Assembly (NCBI GenBank): GCA_902812415.1
Contig: CADDZJ010000002.1
Span: 62,001 to 126,000, forward strand
DNA: 64,000 bases
Direction: 5' to 3'
Source: Acidobacteriota bacterium
Lineage (GTDB): Bacteria; Acidobacteriota; Terriglobia; UBA7540
Shown: positions 1 to 7,040 of the stretch, one piece after another
Layout of the letters: each line of letters opens with the position of its first letter
Position numbering within the stretch: the stretch's first letter is position 1
The notes under the pieces: generated by a model
What the model saw: the letters and a program-made list of their open reading frames with translations, nothing else
What the model was told of the DNA's origin: nothing
Database searches by the model: none
Made by a program: the position numbers and the translations under genes

Positions 1-5
1 TACAT

Positions 6-842
6 GTGTTGAGCAAAGCTGAAGACAGCCCTGGAACTTCCCGAGTACAATCCGAGTTGATCACAGATGAGAGTCCGTGGAGATTGACGATCTCAACGAC
101 ACGCCGAGTTTTCCGCCTCAATCTACCCCGCCCGAGCGACAGCGCAGGCGACATCACGATCTCCACCGTGGACGGGGCGACCGTGCTCAAAGAACGACCC
201 TTACCAGCAGGCATTCTGCCGCATGGGCCGGACGGCATGCGACTGCTGGAAAAATGGGATGACGCATATCGCGGCAGCACCCCTCCATCGTGGGATATCG
301 GGCGGCCTGCTCATGAGCTTCAAAGGGCGGTGAATAAGGGATTGATTCGACCGTGCCGCCTTGTGGATCTATGTTGTGGTTCCGGGACGGATGCAGTATT
401 TCTCGCCCGCCACGGATTTCACGTCACAGGAATTGATATTGCCCCAACGGCGTTGAGCCTGGCCCAGCAGAAAGCCCGGGAGGCAGGTGTCTCAGTCCAA
501 TGGCTTCTCGCGGATATCCTGGCGCTTCCCAAATTAAAACCATTTGACGTCATTTACGATCGGGGTTGCTATCACGTGGTGCGGGATCAGGGCCTTGCCG
601 CCTATCTCGAGACGGTTCGCCGCCTTTCCCATCCAGGCACGCAACTTCTTCTCTTAGCCGCCAGGCAGGACGAACTGACCCGCGATAGTGATCCCGCCGG
701 CGTTACCGAAGAAGAAATTCGTTATGACTTTCTCTCCCGGTTTGACCTTGAATGGCTCCGACCGATCAGACTTGAAAGCAACCAACCGGGCGCCGGCCCT
801 CCGGGGTGGTCGGTCCTCATGCGGAGGAAAGACAAGCCTTGA
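6..842 (+). CDS. Class I SAM-dependent methyltransferase, probably 5'-partial
   Basis: The protein transfers a methyl group from S-adenosylmethionine to an unknown small molecule, probably in the cytoplasm. The C-terminal 200 residues look like a small TehB/thiopurine-type methyltransferase: a WDIGRP lead-in (about residue 97), the SAM-binding loop LVDLCCGSGTD (about 118-128) and an acidic GIDIAP strand end. The listed start is a GTG at 6. The frame is open to the window edge, so the real start may lie outside. An internal ATG at 237 would give a 201-residue protein of normal family length. The first 77 residues match nothing I recognise and could be a linker or untranslated sequence. The next gene starts 488 bp downstream, so this is not clearly part of the following operon. 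The fold is sure; the substrate is unknown. Confidence 0.75.
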   Translation: MLSKAEDSPGTSRVQSELITDESPWRLTISTTRRVFRLNLPRPSDSAGDITISTVDGATVLKERPLPAGILPHGPDGMRLLEKWDDAYRGSTPPSWDIGRPAHELQRAVNKGLIRPCRLVDLCCGSGTDAVFLARHGFHVTGIDIAPTALSLAQQKAREAGVSVQWLLADILALPKLKPFDVIYDRGCYHVVRDQGLAAYLETVRRLSHPGTQLLLLAARQDELTRDSDPAGVTEEEIRYDFLSRFDLEWLRPIRLESNQPGAGPPGWSVLMRRKDKP

Positions 843-1329
843 ATTCAGGCCGGAATGACGTCGGCTGAAATAAAGCTGGCTGCGTAAAGGCGCTTGAAAA
901 TCGCGACGACAACAAATGGCCGCCTCCGGAGGCTGTGATTGAATATCAAGGACTCAATTTTATCGTTTAAAAAAATTCATTTCGACATTGATTTACACCT
1001 TGACTTCTGAGAAACTTTTAGTTATAGGCAAAGTATAGTTTGGTGATTGGAAGTGCTTTTTATTAATAAAACTCGTGATTTATCCTCAGGATGACCTCGT
1101 GGATGCAGGGACTAACAGCCGAGGGAAGGCAGTCCCCGGCTTGTCGGAAACACCCTCTTCCAGCTCAGGGGGCGCTTGGAGAGGGAAGCGCCAGGATGAA
1201 ATCAGACTCAGCCAGGCCGGTAGCCGCCTGTTGATCGAAAGAGGAAATCGCAACGCGGTGATTCTTGCGCGGTTCACCATGATTTAGACATTACGGCAAC
1301 CCCAGAATGCGCTGAAAGAGAGGCTCAGG
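843..1329. other. Intergenic leader region before the DUF1501 operon
   Basis: No convincing gene. The stretch at about 950-1075 is very AT-rich and holds the promoter candidate at 1000-1028. From about 1100 to 1195 the sequence has several self-complementary segments: GGGACT 1108-1113 with AGTCCC 1131-1136, AGCCG 1117-1121 with CGGCT 1137-1141 (interleaved with the first pair), and GGCGCTT 1171-1177 with AAGCGCC 1186-1192. The loop of the last hairpin could pair with CCCTCT at 1153-1158. A 70-codon reading frame at 1075-1287 has no recognisable content and is not called. Confidence 0.5.
1000..1028 (+). promoter_or_regulatory. Candidate sigma70-type promoter for the DUF1501 operon
   Basis: TTGACT at 1000-1005 is followed after 17 bases by TATAGG at 1023-1028, inside an AT-rich patch. 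If used, it would give a leader of roughly 290 nt before the DUF1501 start codon. The -10 element is imperfect, so this is a weak call. Confidence 0.3.
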
Positions 1330-2706
1330 ATGTTCAGACTCGATGCGGATAAGAGAGTACATTTCTGCGACGGAGTCACGCGGCGTGATTTTCTCCATGC
1401 CGGCGCGCTCGGCATGCTCGGTCTCACCTTGCCGCAGTTCATGGGCCTGAAGGCGCTGGGCGCCGTCAATCCTAAAAAGGACATCAACTGCATCCAGTTG
1501 ATGCTGGTTGGCGGCCCCAGCCAGTTAGACACCTGGGACCCGAAGCCGGATGCTCCCGCCTCCATTCGCGGACCTTACAAGCCTATCCGCACCAACGTCA
1601 CAGGAATTCAGATCTCCGAGATTTTTCCGCGCATGGCGAAGCACGCCGATAAATATGCTCTGATTCGCTCCGTCTATCATACTGCAGCCGCCGTTCATGA
1701 TACCGGATGCCAGATGATGCAGACAGGGCGCCTTTTCCGCGGCGGGCTTGAATCGCCCAACTATGGGAGCGTGCTAAATAAGGAAAAAGGCCCGAAGGGC
1801 GCCATCCCTGCCAACGTTCTTCTGCCCTACCCCATCGGCCAGCTTGGCGGAAACTTGCCTCACGGCGATACCGCGGGATTCCTGGGTAAAAAATATGATC
1901 CGTTCGTCCTGAACGCTGACCCTGCTGATCCTCACTTCCACGTTCCTGACATGCTGCCTCCAGACTACATTGCAGCTTTGCGCGTAGACCGGCGACGCGA
2001 CTGGCGGCGCTTAATTGACAATTCCGTTTCCTACTTTGAGTCCAGCCAGGACGCCAAGCTGATGGATTCCACGTTCAGCGAGGCCTATACGCTGATGACC
2101 TCTTCCAAAGCTCGCGCCGCTTTCGACTTGAACCAGGAGCCGGAAGATGTGCGAAAGCGATACGGGATGAACCGCTTTGGGCAGGGTTGCCTGCTGGCAA
2201 GACGCCTGATTGAGAGCGGCGTCCGCTTTGTGACTGTCAATATGTTTGAGACAGTGTTTAATGAGATCACCTGGGATATTCACGGCTCAGCCCCGTTCAG
2301 CCCGATCAGCGCCATGAACAGTCTGGTGGGGCCGATGTTTGACAACGCCTTCAGTTCCCTGATCGAGGATTTGAGCGATCGCGGTTTGCTGGATAACACG
2401 ATGGTTCTTGCAACCGGCGAATTCGGAAGGACTCCGCGCATCAATCCCGCCGGGGGCCGTGATCACTGGCCGCAATGCTGGAGCATCGTGATGGCAGGCG
2501 GAGGAATTAAAGGAGGGCAAGTCGTCGGCGCTTCCGATTCCATCGGAGCGGCACCCAAAGATCGTCCGTTGCAGCCGTCGCATGTGGCTGCAACGGTCTA
2601 TCACGCACTGGGCATTCCCATCGACCTTATCTTAACAACCCCAGAAGGCAGACAGGTACGCCTTGTAGACCACGGCTTTGATCCGATTATGGAATTGTTT
2701 TCTTAA
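1330..2706 (+). CDS. DUF1501 domain protein, Tat-exported
   Basis: An exported member of the DUF1501 family, which belongs to the alkaline phosphatase/sulfatase fold group; no reaction is established for it. The N-terminus has a twin-arginine motif (TRRDFL, about residues 17-22) followed by a short hydrophobic stretch, so export by Tat is likely. Typical family segments are visible: LVGGPSQLDTWDPKP (about 58-72) and a C-terminal ATGEFGRTPRIN...GRDHWP segment (about 362-382), which carries likely metal-binding residues. Length (458 residues) is normal for the family. The ATG at 1330 follows GAGAGG at good spacing. It is the first of four genes for exported proteins on this strand; the next starts 37 bp downstream. 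DUF1501 and DUF1549/DUF1553 genes are habitually paired, so a joint function is likely. Confidence 0.88.
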   Translation: MFRLDADKRVHFCDGVTRRDFLHAGALGMLGLTLPQFMGLKALGAVNPKKDINCIQLMLVGGPSQLDTWDPKPDAPASIRGPYKPIRTNVTGIQISEIFPRMAKHADKYALIRSVYHTAAAVHDTGCQMMQTGRLFRGGLESPNYGSVLNKEKGPKGAIPANVLLPYPIGQLGGNLPHGDTAGFLGKKYDPFVLNADPADPHFHVPDMLPPDYIAALRVDRRRDWRRLIDNSVSYFESSQDAKLMDSTFSEAYTLMTSSKARAAFDLNQEPEDVRKRYGMNRFGQGCLLARRLIESGVRFVTVNMFETVFNEITWDIHGSAPFSPISAMNSLVGPMFDNAFSSLIEDLSDRGLLDNTMVLATGEFGRTPRINPAGGRDHWPQCWSIVMAGGGIKGGQVVGASDSIGAAPKDRPLQPSHVAATVYHALGIPIDLILTTPEGRQVRLVDHGFDPIMELFS

Positions 2707-2743
2707 TGCCAATGGGAGAGTTACTTCGGAAGTGAGGAGATCC

Positions 2744-5416
2744 ATGGAGCTATTCTCGCGTAAGAGGTTGGTTCTAATCGTGGCGGTCGCCCTGGGGGTG
2801 AACACTTTAAGCGCTGTCTCTTCATGGGCGCAATCATCCCCATCCGGGGGCGCGAGGAAGGGAGCCAGCTCTGAATCGGCCCCCTATCATTCCTTCGACC
2901 GTTCGGAGGCTGCGCAGCGCAACTGGGACAACTCGGCTTCAACCAAGGCGGTCAAAATCCAGCCGGTTGCAGCTCACGCGGCTTATAATTCTGCTCCGCT
3001 AACGGAAATCAGATTTCTGCCCTCCTCAGTTTCTCTCGCCATCCCCCGCCTCAATCAAAGAATTGTCGTCGAAGGCGTATATGCAGACGGTCATGAAGCG
3101 GATCTTACTTCGCAAGCGCAGATTCAGACCTCAAATTCCAGTGTTGCGTTAATAGATAAGGAGGGATTTGTCCATCCAGAAGGCGATGGCCACGCTACTC
3201 TGACGGCTTCCTATCACGGACTTCGGGCTACAGCGCCCGTGGAAGTCAAAAACTTTACAGTTCCTTTTGTGTGGAGTTTTCGTAATCACGTTCTGCCCGT
3301 CATGACCAAAATGGGCTGCAACTCCGGCCCGTGTCATGGTGCCGCCGCCGGCAAGAACGGATTCAAGCTGACCTTGCGCGGCTACGATCCCGTCATCGAT
3401 TACTATACGCTCACCCATCAGGCTATCGGCCGCCGAACGAACCGCCTGGAACCGGCCAAGAGTCTCATTCTGCTCAAGCCGACTCTCACCATCCCGCATG
3501 GCGGAGGCCAGCGATTCCCAGTCGGGTCGCCGGAATACAAGGTGATTTCGGGATGGATTGCGGCAGGCATGCCGCCCCCGAAGCCCACAGATCCTCGCAT
3601 TGTGAACCTCCAGGTATATCCTCATGAAGCTTCGCTGGTTCCTGGGGCTCAACAGCAGCTAGTGGTGATGGCCAAATTCTCCGATGGCCACTACGAGGAT
3701 GTAACTCGCTGGGCGAAGTATTCCAGCGGGGATGAAGGGGTGGCGACTGTGGTTCCCTCCGGCCTGGTGACGATGCATGGCTACGGGGAGGCTCCAGTCA
3801 CAGTCTGGTATCTAAGCCACGTCACCTTTGCACGCATGCGCATCCCCTATCCCTATAACATCAATGAAGCTGTCTATCGTCGGGCGCCTCGGCACAATTA
3901 TATTGACAACTATATTCTGGCCCATCTCCAGCAATTGCATATCCCGCCCTCACGCCCGGCTACGGACGCGGAGTTCATTCGCCGCGCCTATCTGGATGCA
4001 GCGGGGATTCTCCCTACTCCAAAAGAGGTCGAAGCATTCCTGAAAGACAAGTCTCCGAATAAGCGCGATCGCTTGATCGAGAACCTGATGAAACGGCCCG
4101 AGTTTGTCGATTACTGGGCTTATAAATGGTCCGATCTGCTCCTGGTCACCAGCAACCGCCTCTCTTACCCGGAGATGTGGAGCTACTATGACTGGATTCG
4201 GCAAAGTGTGGCCGAGAATAAGCCTTGGAACCAGTTCGTTTGGGATATCATCACCGCCAGCGGAAACACACTACGGAACGGGGCGGCGAATTACTGGGTG
4301 ATTCACCGCGATCCGATCGACATCTCAGAAAACATGACCGAAGCCTTCCTCGGAGTGAATATTACCTGCGCGCATTGCCACAACCATCCTTTAGCCAAGT
4401 GGACTCAGAAAGATTATTACGGCATGGCGAACCTGTTCGCTCGTGTCCGGCTGAAGATGGGCGAGCCGGCAGGCAACCGTCCGGGATTCGGTCCGATTTT
4501 CCGTGATGTCACCGTCTATTCCGGCGTGGCAGGCCAGTACACCGATGATCGCTTCAGTCATCCTTTACCGCCCAAGCCGCTGGGCGCTCCAGCTTTGCCG
4601 CTTAACACCAACGAGAACCTGCGGGCCTACTTTGCAAAATGGGTTACATCCCGGGATAATCCCTTTTTTGCGCGCGCCATCGTGAATCGCGTCTGGAGGA
4701 GCCTCATGGGTGAGGGACTGGTTGAACCGGTTGACGATATGCGTGCAACGAACCCTCCCACCAATGAAGCCCTCTTGAATGCTTTAGTCAAAGACTTCGT
4801 GGCGCACAACTTCGACGTCGATTACCTGATTCGCACGATCATGGAGTCGGCTACCTATCAGACAGCTTCTGAACCCACCAAGGAAAATATTGTGGATGAG
4901 AAGTTTTATTCGCATTACCTCATCCGCCGTCTGCCCGCCGAAGTGCTTCTGGATGCTCTCTCGCAGATTACCAAGGAGCCTGAGAAATTCGACGGCTACC
5001 CCCTTGGCACCCGAGCCCTGCAATTGCCGGATACCGCCGTCCAATCGTACTTCCTTACTGCATTTGGCCGGCCTGTGCGAGAACAAACACAGGAAAGCGA
5101 GCGCAGTTCGGTACCGACCATTACTCAGGCGCTGCATATTATTAATGGGAATACGCTGAATAACAAGCTGCGCGCCAAGGGCAACGTCATCGATCAACTC
5201 ATGAAGGCGGGAGATTCCGATGCGCAGATCGTCCAGTATCTTTATCTGGCTGCGCTCAGCCGTTATCCCACGCCCATCGAACAACAGACGCTGGTGAACC
5301 ACTTGCGCACTGCGGAAACACAAAAGGTGAAGGATGACGTAAGCCCGCGCCGCGCCGCACTCTCAGATTTGGCGTGGGCCATGCTGACCAGCAAGGAATT
5401 TATGTTCGATCACTAA
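2744..5416 (+). CDS. DUF1549/DUF1553 exported protein with Ig-like domains and a heme-like motif
   Basis: The order of parts is: signal peptide (hydrophobic segment at about residues 8-30), a bacterial Ig-like (BIG2-type) domain at about 80-170, a C-x4-CH heme-like motif (CNSGPCH, about 192-198), a second Ig-like domain at about 290-370, DUF1549 (about 390-590) ending in the family hallmark CAHCHNHP, and DUF1553 (about 620-880) with IVNRVW and the GRPVREQ segment. This is the standard architecture of the planctomycete/acidobacterial family, whose reaction is not known. The cysteine-histidine motifs suggest heme or metal binding outside the cytoplasm. I chose the ATG at 2744, which follows GAGGAG and gives a signal peptide. 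An upstream in-frame ATG at 2678 would overlap the DUF1501 gene and spoil the signal. It lies 37 bp after DUF1501 and 89 bp before the PSCyt1 gene. Confidence 0.88.
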   Translation: MELFSRKRLVLIVAVALGVNTLSAVSSWAQSSPSGGARKGASSESAPYHSFDRSEAAQRNWDNSASTKAVKIQPVAAHAAYNSAPLTEIRFLPSSVSLAIPRLNQRIVVEGVYADGHEADLTSQAQIQTSNSSVALIDKEGFVHPEGDGHATLTASYHGLRATAPVEVKNFTVPFVWSFRNHVLPVMTKMGCNSGPCHGAAAGKNGFKLTLRGYDPVIDYYTLTHQAIGRRTNRLEPAKSLILLKPTLTIPHGGGQRFPVGSPEYKVISGWIAAGMPPPKPTDPRIVNLQVYPHEASLVPGAQQQLVVMAKFSDGHYEDVTRWAKYSSGDEGVATVVPSGLVTMHGYGEAPVTVWYLSHVTFARMRIPYPYNINEAVYRRAPRHNYIDNYILAHLQQLHIPPSRPATDAEFIRRAYLDAAGILPTPKEVEAFLKDKSPNKRDRLIENLMKRPEFVDYWAYKWSDLLLVTSNRLSYPEMWSYYDWIRQSVAENKPWNQFVWDIITASGNTLRNGAANYWVIHRDPIDISENMTEAFLGVNITCAHCHNHPLAKWTQKDYYGMANLFARVRLKMGEPAGNRPGFGPIFRDVTVYSGVAGQYTDDRFSHPLPPKPLGAPALPLNTNENLRAYFAKWVTSRDNPFFARAIVNRVWRSLMGEGLVEPVDDMRATNPPTNEALLNALVKDFVAHNFDVDYLIRTIMESATYQTASEPTKENIVDEKFYSHYLIRRLPAEVLLDALSQITKEPEKFDGYPLGTRALQLPDTAVQSYFLTAFGRPVREQTQESERSSVPTITQALHIINGNTLNNKLRAKGNVIDQLMKAGDSDAQIVQYLYLAALSRYPTPIEQQTLVNHLRTAETQKVKDDVSPRRAALSDLAWAMLTSKEFMFDH

Positions 5417-5419
5417 GGA

Positions 5420-5449
5420 TGGCGCGCTGCCTTGGCGGGCAGCGCGCCA
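5420..5449 (+). terminator. Stable GC-rich hairpin after the DUF1553 gene
   Basis: A perfect 12-bp stem (TGGCGCGCTGCC at 5420-5431 with its complement at 5438-5449) and a 6-base loop start four bases after the stop codon. No T-run follows, so it may protect the 3' end or attenuate transcription rather than fully terminate it. Confidence 0.45.
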
Positions 5450-5505
5450 GACGTAAAGTCATAGTCGTGTCAATACCTCACTAAACTAATTTCGGAAAAC
5501 AGAAA

Positions 5506-7023
5506 GTGAAGACTCGCAATTTCAAATTCCAAATTTCAGATTTCAAATCTCAAATTTTAAGCCTTCTCGTCATTGCAGCACTGGCAATAGACTTCGGAAT
5601 GGTTCTAAAGGCTCGCGTCGGCAATGCCACTCCAAGTCCGACCCCCAAAGGAAACGAGGCGCAGTCTGCCAGCGCTGTCGCGCCATCAAATTCGGGTTCG
5701 TATCAAGCTGTCGTCACCATCTTGCAGCAGAAATGTTTTGCCTGCCACAGCAGCGCTGCAAAAATGGGTGGCTTCGTCATGGAGTCGTATCAAACGCTCA
5801 TGAAGGGCGGTAAGCACGGGGCGGAAATTGTTCCTGGGAATAGCGCCAAAAGCCGGTTGGTCTTGATGGTGGAAGGAACGGTGCAACCGCGGATGCCGTT
5901 TGGCGGCAATCCACTCTCGACGGCGGAAATCGCCACCATTAAGCGCTGGATTGATGCGGGCGCAAAAGGCCCAACACCCGGTGAGGCGGCTACGTTAAAA
6001 CCCAAGCTTAATATTCCAGATATCAAACCCCAGGTTCCGGAAAATTCTCCGGTCGGTTCCGTGGCGTTTTCGCCGGATGGAAAGCTGCTCGCGGTTGGAG
6101 GATACAAAGAAATTCGCCTCATGGACCCCGCCAGCGGCAAAGTTTTGAAAACATTAACTGGGGCTGCGGGCATGGTCCGGTCCGTGGCTTTCAGCCCCGA
6201 TGGAAAGGAACTTGCCGCTGGCGGCGGGCTTTGCCAACGCTGGGGTGAAATCAAACTTTGGAATTTGCAGACGGATAAGCTGCTCCAGACCATGCAGGGA
6301 CATCACGACTGCATTTATTCGGTGGCTTTCAGCCCGGATGGAAAGCTTCTGGCCTCCGGAAGTTACGATAAGCTGATCAAGCTTTGGAACCCAGCCACCG
6401 GCAAAGAAGTGCGTACCTTGAAGGATCATATCGATGCTGTCTTTGCGGTTGCCTTCAGCCCGGATGGGAAATGGCTGGCCTCAGGATCGCAGGATCGAAC
6501 GGTGAAAATCTGGGACGTTGCTTCCGGCGAACGGCTCTATACATTGAGCGATCCGTTGGATGGCATCAACAGCATCGCCTTTTCGCCTTCCGGAAATCAG
6601 ATTGCCGCCGCTGGCTACGATAAGCTCATTTATGTGTGGAACTTAACCTCTAGGGGCGGCACGCTCGCACAATCTCTGATTGCCGACGAAGACAGCATCC
6701 TGCAAATTGCCTGGTCGCCGGACGGGAAGGAAATTATTACCAGCTCGGCAGACGGGTCGATCCGCATTCGCGATGCGGCGACCCTGAATCCGCTGGGCAT
6801 GATCGGCAATCAGTCCGACTGGGTGGAAGCCTTGAGCATCAGCCGAGACGGCAAGTGGCTGGCGGCAGGACGCTATGATGGAACGCTCAGCATCTACCGC
6901 ATGGGATCTCTGCAACAGGTGGTCGGCCCGCTACTTGCGTTTCAGCCCTATTTGCCGCTGCAGAAGACGGGCCGTGTGACCACGGCGCAAGCCACAACCC
7001 ATCCGCGACGAACGGAAAATTGA
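5506..7023 (+). CDS. PSCyt1 cytochrome c-like domain fused to WD40 repeats, exported
   Basis: A predicted secreted or membrane-anchored protein. A hydrophobic segment at about residues 17-33 is followed by a planctomycete-type cytochrome domain with the heme motif CFACH (Cys77, Cys80, His81) and the conserved ending TIKRWIDAGAKG (about 145-156). From about residue 180 to the end there are about seven WD40 blades with repeated VAFSPDGK segments and WD/WN endings, enough for one beta-propeller. The start is a GTG at 5506 with only a weak ribosome site. The first 17 residues (FKFQISDFKSQI) come from a low-complexity AATTTCAAATT repeat, so a later start is possible. It sits between the DUF1553 gene and the PPC-domain gene. 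Its partner and electron acceptor are unknown. Confidence 0.85.
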   Translation: MKTRNFKFQISDFKSQILSLLVIAALAIDFGMVLKARVGNATPSPTPKGNEAQSASAVAPSNSGSYQAVVTILQQKCFACHSSAAKMGGFVMESYQTLMKGGKHGAEIVPGNSAKSRLVLMVEGTVQPRMPFGGNPLSTAEIATIKRWIDAGAKGPTPGEAATLKPKLNIPDIKPQVPENSPVGSVAFSPDGKLLAVGGYKEIRLMDPASGKVLKTLTGAAGMVRSVAFSPDGKELAAGGGLCQRWGEIKLWNLQTDKLLQTMQGHHDCIYSVAFSPDGKLLASGSYDKLIKLWNPATGKEVRTLKDHIDAVFAVAFSPDGKWLASGSQDRTVKIWDVASGERLYTLSDPLDGINSIAFSPSGNQIAAAGYDKLIYVWNLTSRGGTLAQSLIADEDSILQIAWSPDGKEIITSSADGSIRIRDAATLNPLGMIGNQSDWVEALSISRDGKWLAAGRYDGTLSIYRMGSLQQVVGPLLAFQPYLPLQKTGRVTTAQATTHPRRTEN

Positions 7024-7040
7024 GGAGGAGGGCCTCCAAC

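Noticed and set aside
1075-1287. 70-codon reading frame before the DUF1501 gene
   Set aside because: No recognisable motif, weak start context, and it overlaps a self-complementary region.
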